A stretch of DNA of 64,000 nucleotides from Chromohalobacter israelensis. Lineage in GTDB: Bacteria > Pseudomonadota > Gammaproteobacteria > Pseudomonadales > Halomonadaceae. The notes under the pieces are model-generated. The model was given only the letters and a program-made list of their open reading frames with translations. It ran no database searches and had not been told where the DNA came from. Within the stretch, counting starts at the first letter, position 1, and each line of letters begins with the position of its first letter. Location of the stretch: the NCBI GenBank assembly GCA_000761475.1, contig JQNW01000004.1, forward strand, positions 248,001 through 312,000. Direction: 5' to 3'. Position numbers and translations under genes: made by a program. Shown here piece by piece: positions 53,765-61,574 of the stretch.

Positions 53765-54622
53765 ATGAAAGCCCCCCACGTCATGGCGTGTATCGATGGC
53801 TCGAACTATGCGGAAACCGTGAGCGAAGCGGCGGTCTGGGCGAGCCAGCGCATGGATGTCCCGCTATCGTTCGTGCATGTGCTGGATCGTAACCAGGCGC
53901 CCAGCCAGTTCGACCCGCGCGGCAACATCGGGCTCGGCTCGCGCGAGCATCTTCTCGAAGAGTTGGCTACCCTGGATGAGCAGCGTGGCAAGGTGGCGCA
54001 AGAGCATGGCCGCTTGATGCTGAGCGCGGCGCGCGAACGTGCCGAGGCCGCCGGCATCGCCGAGGTCGAGACGCGCCAGCGCAACGGCGAACTGGTCGAG
54101 GCGCTGGCTGAGATCGAGGAGGAATCCCGCCTGGTAGTGCTGGGCAAGCGCGGTGAATCGGCCGATTCGGCGCCGGAGCACATGGGCAGCAATCTCGAAC
54201 GCGTGATCCGTGGGCTGCACCGGCCGATCCTGGTGATTCCAGAGACCTTCAAGACGCCGCAACGCTATCTGATCGCCTTCGACGGCGGGCCCACCACCCG
54301 CAAGATGGTCGAACTGCTCTCGGAACGCCCGCTGTTGCGTGGACTTGAGTGCCATCTGGTGCTGGTGGGTGCGGATACCGATGAGCATCGCGAGCAACTG
54401 GCCTGGGCGGAAAAACAGCTAGCGCCGACCAGTAGCGCCGTGCAGTCGCACATCATCGCCGGCGAGGTCGAGAAAGTGCTGTGCGACTATCAACATGAGC
54501 ATGAGATCGATTTGCTGGTCATGGGCGCCTACGGCCACTCGCGCATTCGCCAGTTCCTGGTGGGCAGTACCACCACGGCGATGATTCGCCGCGCCCAATC
54601 TCCCTTGCTACTGCTGCGCTAA
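53765..54622 (+). CDS. tandem universal stress protein
   Basis: 285 residues with two Usp domains. The first (about 1-150) starts VMACIDGSNYAETVSEA and has LVVLGKRGE; the second (about 155-285) has YLIAFDGGPTTRKMVELL and the ATP loop MGAYGHSRIRQFLVGSTTTAMI, a good G-x2-G-x9-GST motif. So nucleotide binding is likely in the second half only. AAGGAG precedes the ATG. Set after sulP; its function as a transporter regulator is a guess by analogy with TeaD. Confidence 0.92.
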   Translation: MKAPHVMACIDGSNYAETVSEAAVWASQRMDVPLSFVHVLDRNQAPSQFDPRGNIGLGSREHLLEELATLDEQRGKVAQEHGRLMLSAARERAEAAGIAEVETRQRNGELVEALAEIEEESRLVVLGKRGESADSAPEHMGSNLERVIRGLHRPILVIPETFKTPQRYLIAFDGGPTTRKMVELLSERPLLRGLECHLVLVGADTDEHREQLAWAEKQLAPTSSAVQSHIIAGEVEKVLCDYQHEHEIDLLVMGAYGHSRIRQFLVGSTTTAMIRRAQSPLLLLR

Positions 54623-54664
54623 GCGCCGCGAACGATTAGCGCCACAATCCATGAGGATCATGCC

Positions 54665-55027
54665 ATGATCATTCAGCGTCATGACACCAAGGCCCGCATG
54701 AGCCGGGCCGTGCTTCATAACGGCGTTGCCTACCTATGCGGTCAGGTTGCCGGCCCGGATGCCCGTCACGACGACATCACCGTGCAGACCGAAAGCATGC
54801 TGGCACGTGTCGATGCTTTGCTCGAGGAAGTCGGTTCGGATCGTGAGCACCTGCTCACGGCGACCGTCTATTTGGCTGATGGTGGGGATGTGGCGGCCAT
54901 GAATGCGGTGTGGGATGCCTGGGTACCCACCGGTCATGCCCCGGCGCGTACCTGCGTGGTGGCACCGATGCCCGCCGATGAACTCAAGGTGGAAGTGACC
55001 GTAACGGCTGCGGTCAAGGGGCAGTGA
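54665..55027 (+). CDS. RidA family protein
   Basis: 120 residues, YjgF/UK114 fold: [58 protein letters not shown] with the substrate arginine R95 and KVEVTVTA with the late glutamate. RidA-type deaminases hydrolyse reactive enamines and imines. Short leader after the Usp gene (42 bp); ATGAGGATCATGCC supplies the ribosome site. Confidence 0.92.
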   Translation: MIIQRHDTKARMSRAVLHNGVAYLCGQVAGPDARHDDITVQTESMLARVDALLEEVGSDREHLLTATVYLADGGDVAAMNAVWDAWVPTGHAPARTCVVAPMPADELKVEVTVTAAVKGQ

Positions 55028-55568
55028 GTCGCATGACGTAAGGCGTCGGTCATGCCGACGTCGTCTCTTCTTCCTCATTCTGGGTCGCCGCCGGCGGCTG
55101 GTGACTCAGGAACTCGCCCACGCGTTCCGGCTCGCTTTCGCCGACCCGGCATAGCTGGACGGCGATCTCTGCATATTGCATCAGCACCGGCACTAACAGA
55201 CGTTGCCGCTCGGCATTGTCGCCGGTGGCGCGTGCCTCACCGTCGAACCACTCGAAAAGCCGGGCCAGCCGCGCATAGTTGGGATCTCCGCGCCCGCTAT
55301 TGCCGCGCAGCGCATCGATAGACAAGCAGCGCAGCACATTGCGCTTGTTGGGGTCCAGCCCTTCTTTCTCCAGCAAGCGTTCGGCATGTTGCATGAAATG
55401 CTCGGCCAGCAGCGCCGTGGTCTGCGTACGTCCATGATGAGACAAGGCCTCGAGGCTATCGTGCAGGGCACGCTGCTGCTGGGAAAGCTGTTGCCACAGC
55501 GCCAGGCCCAGCAGGGCCAAAATCGCCAGGGCGCCCAGGGCGAGGATGAACGCGCCCAAGGGAATCAG

Positions 55569-56781
55569 GAGTTATTGTCAATTCTGGTGGATGGCGGTCA
55601 GGCCGCATTCCTGTCTGACTGATCGGTTACCTGCTCCCCGTCCTGGAACTTGACGTTGCTGACGACCAGCTCCAGTTTCTGGGAGTGTTTGATGCGCCTC
55701 CAGCGCTTCTGAGCGCTCTGGAGCAGCTTGAAGACCATCGCCAGGGTCGTCGCCCGGGAGCCGCAGTTTCGGCTGCGCTTGGTCCTCAGCCGGACCGTGG
55801 CGAAGGTCGACTCGATCGGGTTGGTGGTGCGGATATGCACCCAGTGCTCTGCCGGGTAGTCGTAAAACGCCAGCAGCTCGTCCCGATCCTTGGCCAGGCA
55901 CGCCATCGCCTTGGGGTACTTGGCCTCGAAGCGTTGCGTCGTGCGATCAAAGGCCTTGTGTGCCTCGTCGCGGGTCTCGGCCATCCAGATGTCATGAAGG
56001 TCAGCCTTGACCTTCGGCTGAACAGATTTCGGCAGCTTGTTCAGTACATTAGCAGTCTTGTGGACCCAGCAGCGTTGATGGTCGGTCGCCGGGTAAATCT
56101 TGCTCAGAGCCGCCCAGAACCCCATGGCACCGTCGCCTACCGCCAGTTTCGGGGGCGTAGTCAGGCCTCGTGCTCGTAGGCTCGTCAGCACGGTCTCCCA
56201 GCTGGCCGCCGACTCGCGGAAGCCGTCTTCGACGGCCACCAGCTCTTTGCGGCCCTGCTCGGTTACGCCGATGATCACCAGCAGGCACAGGCGGTCATCT
56301 AGGCGCACATTGCTGTAGATTCCATCAGCCCACCAGTAGACGTAGCCCCGGTCTCCCAGGTCCCGCCCGCTTCAAGTAGGGCGGCAGCAAGCTGCTGTTG
56401 AAGCGGGCGCCACCGCTGCTGCGGTCACGCACCTTGGGTACCTGCACGCTGACATCCCCGATCCCGGTCTGGACCGTGCGCTCAGGCAGGTAGCCGTTGC
56501 GGACCACGGCCTGGCGGCCATCGTCGAGCCGATGATCCGCATACTGCGACAGGAAGGTGGCCAACTCAGCCTCGACGGCCTTGGCGATCAGGTCACGGGC
56601 GCCTTGGCGCAGCAGCTCGTGCAGCGGGTCAGTGACTTGGGGTTCTGGTTGTGAAAGAGCCCGGAGGGTAGAATCGGTCATGGCGTATCCACTCCTGTTG
56701 ATTGAGATCTTGGTCGTGATCAATCAACAGGATACGCCACCCTTCCTACCTCCTCCCGTACACCAGAAGTCACCATAGCTC
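55569..56781 (-). mobile_element. IS256-family insertion sequence, internally deleted
   Basis: 1213 bp. Terminal inverted repeats of about 26 bp begin GAGTTATTGTCAATTCTGG on the left and GAGCTATGGTGACTTCTGG on the right (20 of 26 match). The 9-bp duplication GGGAATCAG flanks it (55560-55568, 56782-56790). Size is short for the family because the transposase gene has lost a middle segment. Confidence 0.9.
55598..56681 (-). pseudogene. IS256 family transposase, deleted and frameshifted
   Basis: The N-terminal part (56681 to 56325) reads MTDSTLRAL through [11 protein letters not shown] and then runs out of frame to a stop. The rest of the protein ([29 protein letters not shown] onward) is in another frame down to 55598. 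Compared with the family about 60 residues between LLPPYLKR and the first catalytic aspartate region are missing. The DDE residues themselves (WWADG, GDGAMGFW, TTNPIEST) remain but cannot be joined to the N-terminus, so the element cannot move by itself. Confidence 0.88.
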
Positions 56782-56895
56782 GGGAATCAGCGCCGAGGGC
56801 GGTAGCGGCCAGGCGAGATCCGTGACCGACAGCAGTGCACCCCCCAGCAGGGCGGTCGCGAGCAGCACGGCGAGCGTCAGAACCAAGCGTTTCAT

Positions 56896-57280
56896 TGTGT
56901 CGTATCCATTACCACGAGGGTCTCCCCATTATCGGCCCCGCCGCGCCGAACTGAAATATTTCCTTTCGCACTCGCCAGTTAGAGTGAGTGAACCAAGTTG
57001 CGACGAAGCGCTTAAGGATCATCATGCTAAAGCGTGACGGCAATACATATGCCGATCAGTTGAATTAGTATTGTGATTTAAGCCTTCCGGCTGGCCTTCG
57101 TAGTCATGAGCCTATTAGAATGTTGGCTTTTTTTGCGCGTCGGCGTTTACGCATCGGCGTGTAGCCCATCTGACCCCGCAGAAAGCGGCCATACAATTCA
57201 ACTCGGTAGGGCAAGGGAAATCGCCCGGAGCAATCCCGGGGCGGTAGCGTGTCTCGGCGAACCTGGAGTCTTACATCACC
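56896..57280. promoter_or_regulatory. long leader before the SLC13-type permease
   Basis: 385 bp without a supported gene. Lower GC at 56930-57130, then a GC-rich, hairpin-dense 57140-57280 (for example CCGC-AGAAA-GCGG, and GGGC/GCCC around 57209-57225) that runs to the start codon. It may be a structured 5' UTR but matches no riboswitch class I can name. TTTTTTT at 57127-57133 could mark an upstream terminator. Confidence 0.35.
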
Positions 57281-59044
57281 ATGGCAATAGATGCCTGGCT
57301 CAGTACATTCAGTGTAATCGCCGTATTGGTCGCCCTGGCGGCCACGCGCATCGCAGCAGACGCCATCTTGATGGCGGCGATGGCGTTTCTGGTAGTCAGT
57401 GGCGTGCTCGACCCCGCCGAGGCCTTGGTCGGTTTCTCCAACACCGGCGTCATGACCATAGCAGCCCTCTACGTCGTCGCCGCCGGGCTCAAGGAGACCG
57501 GGGCCGTACAGTGGGTCGCGAATGGCCTGTTGGGCCATCCGGATACGCTCAAAAAGGCACAATTGCGGGTCATGCTGCCTGCCTCCAGCCTCAGCGCCTT
57601 TATGAACAACACCACGGTTGTCGCCATGTTCATCCCGGCGCTGCAAGAGTGGTCCCGCAAGCTCAAGATGCCTCCGTCCAAGCTGCTGCTGCCGCTGAGT
57701 TACACCGCTATTCTCGGGGGGACCTGCACCTTGATCGGCACCAGCACCAACCTGGTCGTCGATGGCCTCCTGCAGAGCGAGAAAGGCGTAGCACTGGGTA
57801 TGTTCGAACTGGCCCAAGTCGGCCTGCCCATGCTGCTGGTCGGCGGAGTCTTTCTGATGCTGTTTGCCGACCGCCTGCTGCCGCGTCGCGAAGGGGTGAT
57901 CGAGCAGCTCGACCTGGCGCGTGAATACAGCGTCGAGTTCGTGGTCAACGACGGTGGCCCGCTGGCCGGCAAGACCATCGCCGAGGCCGGGCTGCGTAAC
58001 CTGCAATACGGCTATCTTACCGACATCGAGCGCGATGGCCGCCTGATGACCGCCGTGCCGCCCGACACCCAGCTCGAAAGCGGCGATGTCCTGGTCTTCA
58101 TCGGCGCGCCCGAATGCGCCCGCGAGCTGCGCCAGGTGCGCGGCATCAGCCCCGGCAGCGACGACATCCACAAGCTCGACGTGGCCAATCATCACCGTTG
58201 CCTGGTGGAAGCCGTGATCGGCCCGGATTTCACCGGCGTGGGCCACACGGTACGCGAAGCCCGGGTGCGGTCGCGTTTCCAAGCGGTGATCCTGTCGATC
58301 TCCCGTCAGGGGCGTCGCCTGCCAGGCAAGGTCGGCGACATCCGCCTGCAGACGGGCGATACCCTGCTGATGGAAACCGGCCACGATTTCGTCGAGCAAT
58401 ACCGTTATCGCCGCGACTTTCTGCTGGTCAGCGCGCTCAACGACTCCACACCACCCAGTTTTCACAAGGCGCCGATCGCCCTAACAGTGCTCGGGCTGAT
58501 GGTCGCTGTGGCCGGGTTTGGCCTGCTCTCGATCTTCGAGGCTGCGTTGCTTGCCGGTGGCGGCATGCTGATGACCGGCTGCATCACCGTTAGCAAGGCA
58601 CGCCGCTACATCGACATTTCCGTGCTGGCGGTGATCGCTGCCTCCTTCGCACTCGGCGCCGCCATGACCAGCTCCGGTGCCGCCCAGACCATCGCTGGCG
58701 CGGTGGTCAACGACAGCATGTCGCCCTGGCTGGCCCTGGCCGCCGTCTACCTGATGACGGCGTTGTTCACCGAGCTCATCACCAACAACGCCGCAGCGGT
58801 GTTGATGTTTCCCATCGCCATGTCGGTGGCCGACCAACTCGGTGTCAGCTACATGCCATTCGCTATCGCCATCATGTTTGCGGCCTCAGCTAGTTTCATG
58901 ACCCCACTGGGCTACCAGACCAACCTGATGGTCTACGGCCCCGGCGGCTATCGACTACTCGACTACCTACGCCTCGGCGCTCCCCTCAGCCTGCTCGTCG
59001 GCAGCACAGCCGTAGGACTGATACCGATGGTGTGGGGGTTCTGA
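57281..59044 (+). CDS. SLC13 family permease with two TrkA-C domains
   Basis: 587 residues. Membrane half 1 (about 1-205) with SAFMNNTTVVAMFIPAL and SYTAILGGTCTLIGTSTNLVVDG; two RCK_C/TrkA-C domains (about 215-300 and 305-390); membrane half 2 to the end with TELITNNAAAVLMFPIA and MTPLGYQTNLMVYGPGGY, the paired DASS-family hairpins. Such proteins before cysD are usually sulfate/anion importers driven by Na+ or H+; sulfate is inferred from context. The stop codon sits in a TGAGAGC/GCTCTCA hairpin (59042-59059). Confidence 0.92.
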   Translation: MAIDAWLSTFSVIAVLVALAATRIAADAILMAAMAFLVVSGVLDPAEALVGFSNTGVMTIAALYVVAAGLKETGAVQWVANGLLGHPDTLKKAQLRVMLPASSLSAFMNNTTVVAMFIPALQEWSRKLKMPPSKLLLPLSYTAILGGTCTLIGTSTNLVVDGLLQSEKGVALGMFELAQVGLPMLLVGGVFLMLFADRLLPRREGVIEQLDLAREYSVEFVVNDGGPLAGKTIAEAGLRNLQYGYLTDIERDGRLMTAVPPDTQLESGDVLVFIGAPECARELRQVRGISPGSDDIHKLDVANHHRCLVEAVIGPDFTGVGHTVREARVRSRFQAVILSISRQGRRLPGKVGDIRLQTGDTLLMETGHDFVEQYRYRRDFLLVSALNDSTPPSFHKAPIALTVLGLMVAVAGFGLLSIFEAALLAGGGMLMTGCITVSKARRYIDISVLAVIAASFALGAAMTSSGAAQTIAGAVVNDSMSPWLALAAVYLMTALFTELITNNAAAVLMFPIAMSVADQLGVSYMPFAIAIMFAASASFMTPLGYQTNLMVYGPGGYRLLDYLRLGAPLSLLVGSTAVGLIPMVWGF

Positions 59045-59059
59045 GAGCGACAGCTCTCA
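59042..59059 (+). terminator. hairpin over the stop codon of the SLC13 permease gene
   Basis: TGAGAGC (59042-59048, containing the TGA stop) pairs with GCTCTCA (59053-59059), loop GACA, followed by AAAAG. Short; may serve mRNA stability more than termination. Confidence 0.4.
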
Positions 59060-59111
59060 AAAAGTTGTACGCTGTACTGCATCGCATGCTGGTTGATAAA
59101 GGAGAAAGAGC

Positions 59112-59555
59112 GTGACCGGTTCTGATATCCGCTGGCAGCAGCGGTTTGCCAACTTCAAGAAGGCATATGCTCAGCTTGCGGGTGCGTTGGAGTTGATGGA
59201 GCAGCGCGGCCTCAGCGACCTCGAGAAGCAAGGAACGATACAGGCGTTCGAGTTCACCTATGAGCTGGCTTGGAACCTGTTGCGCGACTATCTGGCCTGG
59301 CAGGGCACACAGCTGATCTCTGGATCGCGCGATACGATCCGCGAAGCTTTCAAGCTGGGGCTGATCCGTGACGGTCATGCCTGGATGGCGATGCTGCAGG
59401 ATAGAAATCGGACCGTGCATACCTATAACGAGGCCACCGCCAACGAGATCCTTGAGCACCTGAAGAATCGTTATGGCGTGCTTTTTGAAGAACTCAGCAA
59501 CACTTTCGACAAGCTGGAAGCCAATGAAAGTCGCCCGCCGGGAGGGGCGTTATAA
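59112..59555 (+). CDS. hepT: HepT-type HEPN toxin (HI0074 family)
   Basis: 147 residues, all-helical nucleotidyltransferase substrate-binding/HEPN domain: RFANFKKAYAQLAGALELMEQRGLSDLEKQGTIQAFEFTYELAWNLLRDYL is the HI0074 core, and R98-x4-H103-x-Y105 (DRNRTVHTY) is the RX4HXY motif of HepT ribonucleases, whose tyrosine is AMPylated by MntA. GGAGAAAGAG precedes the GTG at 59112. It overlaps mntA by one base (TAATG). Toxin-first order and coupling are typical for MntA-HepT modules. Confidence 0.9.
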   Translation: MTGSDIRWQQRFANFKKAYAQLAGALELMEQRGLSDLEKQGTIQAFEFTYELAWNLLRDYLAWQGTQLISGSRDTIREAFKLGLIRDGHAWMAMLQDRNRTVHTYNEATANEILEHLKNRYGVLFEELSNTFDKLEANESRPPGGAL

Positions 59556-59890
59556 TGGCAACGCGGTTCGGACTTTCAGAAGATGACATCGCCAGGCTGT
59601 ATGGTGTTTTTGAGCGCTACTCAAAAATAGACCAAGTGCTGCTGTATGGCTCCCGAGCCAAGGGAAATTACCGTCCCGGTTCTGATATCGACCTAACTCT
59701 CATGGGTGAAATCGACTGGCCGACGTTTAACCAACTCACCACCGAACTCGATGATTTGCTCTTGCCGTACCAGATTGATCTATCGATCTACCAGCATATC
59801 GATAACGACGAACTGAAAGCGCATATCCAACGCCACGGACAAGTGTTGTACGCACGGCCCGAAAGCCGAAAGCCGGAAGCCGAAAGCTGA
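59555..59890 (+). CDS. mntA: MntA-type minimal nucleotidyltransferase antitoxin
   Basis: 111 residues. G32-S33-x10-D44-x-D46 is the exact GSX10DXD nucleotidyltransferase motif (YGSRAKGNYRPGSDIDL); a third acidic residue lies in YQIDLSIY. MntA transfers AMP to the HepT tyrosine and silences it. GGAGGGG precedes the ATG. The last dozen residues (ARPESRKPEAES) are coded by tandem GAAAGCC-like repeats that begin the intergenic repeat block, so the C-terminus probably arose by repeat insertion. Confidence 0.9.
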   Translation: MATRFGLSEDDIARLYGVFERYSKIDQVLLYGSRAKGNYRPGSDIDLTLMGEIDWPTFNQLTTELDDLLLPYQIDLSIYQHIDNDELKAHIQRHGQVLYARPESRKPEAES

Positions 59891-60020
59891 TCAAAGCTGG
59901 AAGCCCCCGGCTTCGCCGGGAGATGGAAGAACGCCCGCTACGCGGGCTTAAGCTGGAAGAAAAATCACTCGAAGCCGGTGTTGGGGTTACTTCCAGCTTC
60001 AAGCTTTCAGCTTCCAGCTA
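59858..60020. repeat. intergenic repeat block, copy A
   Basis: Starts inside mntA with GAAAGCCGAAAGCCGGAAGC, has two small hairpins (CCCCCGGC/GCCGGG; CGCCCGC/GCGGGC), then the core inverted repeat AAGCTGGAAG (59950-59959) / CTTCCAGCTT (59990-59999), followed by CAAGCTTTCAGCTTCCAGC. Same core as copies B and C. Confidence 0.8.
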
Positions 60021-60063
60021 AAGTACTCCCCATCGCCATTGAACCTGAATTTCCGGATATTCT

Positions 60064-60981
60064 ATGACCGAGCTTTCTCCCGAACGCCAAACCCATCTCA
60101 AGCAGCTTGAGGCGGAATCGATTCACATCATCCGCGAGGTGGCCGCTGAGTTCGGTAACCCGGTGATGCTGTATTCCATCGGCAAGGATTCGTCGGTGAT
60201 GCTGCATCTGGCGCGCAAGGCGTTTTACCCCGGCACGCCCCCGTTCCCGCTGATGCACGTCAACACCACCTGGAAGTTCAAGGAAATGATCAAGTTCCGT
60301 GACCAGATGGCCGAGGAGGCCGGCATGGAGCTGATCGAGCACATCAACCAGGAAGGGGTGGAAGCCAACATCAACCCCTTCGATCACGGCAGTTCCAAGT
60401 ACACCGACGTGATGAAGACCCAATCGCTCAAGCAGGCTCTGGACAAACACGGCTTCGATGCTGCCTTCGGCGGTGCGCGCCGCGACGAAGAAGCCAGCCG
60501 TGCCAAGGAGCGCGTCTTCTCCTTCCGCGACAAGCACCACCGCTGGGACCCCAAGAGCCAGCGTCCGGAGCTGTGGAACGTCTACAACTCCAAGGTCAAC
60601 AAGGGCGAGTCCATCCGCGTCTTCCCGCTCTCCAACTGGACCGAGCTGGATATCTGGCAGTACATCTACCTCGAATCCATCCCCATCGTCCCGCTGTACT
60701 ACGCCGCCCCGCGTCCGATCGTCCACCGTGACGGCATCGACATCATGGTCGACGACGACCGCCTGCCGCTCGAAGAAGGCGAAGTCCCCGAGGAAAAATG
60801 GGTCCGCTTCCGCACCCTCGGCTGCTACCCGCTTACCGGCGCGGTGGAATCGAAAGCCGACACGCTGCCCGAGATCATCCAGGAAATGCTGCTGACCAAG
60901 ACCAGCGAACGCTCCGGCCGCGCCATCGACAAGGATCAAGTTGGGTCGATGGAACGCAAGAAGCGGGAGGGATACTTCTGA
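60064..60981 (+). CDS. cysD: sulfate adenylyltransferase subunit 2
   Basis: 305-residue ATP-PPase that makes adenosine 5'-phosphosulfate from sulfate and ATP with GTPase CysN. PP-loop [17 protein letters not shown], then [38 protein letters not shown], the [16 protein letters not shown] block and the C-terminal [28 protein letters not shown]. The ATG at 60064 follows the repeat block at 40 bp, with no strong Shine-Dalgarno. The S23-like gene and repeats separate it from cysNC, unusual for a pair that is normally contiguous. Confidence 0.97.
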   Translation: MTELSPERQTHLKQLEAESIHIIREVAAEFGNPVMLYSIGKDSSVMLHLARKAFYPGTPPFPLMHVNTTWKFKEMIKFRDQMAEEAGMELIEHINQEGVEANINPFDHGSSKYTDVMKTQSLKQALDKHGFDAAFGGARRDEEASRAKERVFSFRDKHHRWDPKSQRPELWNVYNSKVNKGESIRVFPLSNWTELDIWQYIYLESIPIVPLYYAAPRPIVHRDGIDIMVDDDRLPLEEGEVPEEKWVRFRTLGCYPLTGAVESKADTLPEIIQEMLLTKTSERSGRAIDKDQVGSMERKKREGYF

Positions 60982-60997
60982 GCCGAAGGCTCAGAAG
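60975..60997 (+). terminator. hairpin over the cysD stop codon
   Basis: CTTCTGAGCC (60975-60984, containing the TGA) pairs perfectly with GGCTCAGAAG (60988-60997), loop GAA. No T run; could attenuate read-through to cysNC or block 3' decay. Confidence 0.5.
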
Positions 60998-61001
60998 AGC
61001 C

Positions 61002-61125
61002 GGAAGTCGGAAGCTAGAAGCTGGAAGAAAAACCACTACCTGCCATTGGGGCTTGGTTTTGATCTTGGGGTCTCTTCCAGCTTCAAGCTTCCAGCCGTGT
61101 AGCGGCGCTCTTCAAGCTCGTCCGG
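61002..61125. repeat. intergenic repeat block, copy B
   Basis: GGAAGTCGGAAGCTAGAAGC leads into AAGCTGGAAG (61018-61027), and CTTCCAGCTT follows at 61074-61083 with CAAGCTTCCAGC. The inner part GAAAAACCACT...GGGGCTTGG resembles copy A (GAAAAATCACT...GGGGTT). Confidence 0.8.
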
Positions 61126-61156
61126 GAAGTTAGAAGAAAAAGCAAATAGACATCTT

Positions 61157-61501
61157 ATGGACTTCGAAAAACTTCAGGTTTGGAAGCGTTCTGCCAGGCT
61201 GTCGGCAGAGCTTTATAAAGCGATGCGCGACCTGCGGGACTTCGGTTTCAAGGATCAGATTACGCGATCCGGGCTTTCGGTACCCAGCAACATTGCAGAA
61301 GGCATGACGCGAGGAACGCCTAAGGACAAGCGTCACTTTCTCCTGATTGCGAAGGGCTCATGCGCTGAGCTCAGAACACAAATCTACATCGGTATCGACA
61401 TTGGCTACATCGATAAAGCGTGCGGAAACCGGTGGTTACAGGAAACACGTGAGGTTGCCGCCATGCTTTCGGGGCTGATCGGCAAGCTTACCAACGAATG
61501 A
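61157..61501 (+). CDS. four-helix-bundle protein (S23/23S rRNA intervening-sequence protein family)
   Basis: 114 residues. [24 protein letters not shown] is the family start, then [46 protein letters not shown], the strongly conserved SNIAEG block, and a last helix [14 protein letters not shown]. These proteins occur inside 23S rRNA intervening sequences and, as here, as lone ORFs amid short repeats; the diversity-generating retroelement protein Avd has the same fold. Role unknown. It lies between cysD and cysNC, flanked by repeat copies B and C. No strong Shine-Dalgarno. Confidence 0.88.
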   Translation: MDFEKLQVWKRSARLSAELYKAMRDLRDFGFKDQITRSGLSVPSNIAEGMTRGTPKDKRHFLLIAKGSCAELRTQIYIGIDIGYIDKACGNRWLQETREVAAMLSGLIGKLTNE

Positions 61502-61504
61502 ATC

Positions 61505-61563
61505 GGCAGGAAGCTACGTGGGGTTGGGGTTTCTTCCAGCTTCTAGCTTTCAGCTTTCAGCTA
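61505..61563. repeat. intergenic repeat block, copy C (partial)
   Basis: TGGGGTTTCTTCCAGCTTC-type right half: CTTCCAGCTT at 61533-61542 followed by CTAGCTTTCAGCTTTCAGC. The left arm is reduced to AGGAAGCT. It ends 10 bp before the cysNC start, supplying part of its leader. Confidence 0.75.
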
Positions 61564-61574
61564 TGGGAAGGGGT

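Larger units (their letters stand above)
55050..56895 (-). pseudogene. small membrane-protein gene split by an IS256-type element
   Basis: The 5' part (56895 to 56782, 38 codons) encodes a hydrophobic head; the 3' part (55559 to 55050) continues in the same frame after the insertion. Excising 55569-56781 with one copy of the 9-bp duplication yields a 207-residue protein: two membrane helices (about 5-23 and 37-58), then a helical cytoplasmic or periplasmic part with a coiled coil and an acidic tail. No family recognised. With the IS in place only a truncated TTG-started product of 169 residues, lacking the first helix, could be made. Confidence 0.8.

Noticed and set aside
57140-57280. Known riboswitch class (SAM, molybdenum cofactor, Na+ type) in the permease leader
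   Set aside because: No conserved core of these classes could be matched by eye; kept only as an unexplained structured leader.
57104-58465. 453-codon minus-strand frame over the SLC13 permease
   Set aside because: Low-complexity Asp/Gln/His-rich translation typical of an antisense shadow of a membrane-protein gene.
59858-61563. CRISPR array in the GCTTCCAGC-rich repeats
   Set aside because: Repeats are irregular, separated by genes, without constant-length spacers and with no cas genes nearby.
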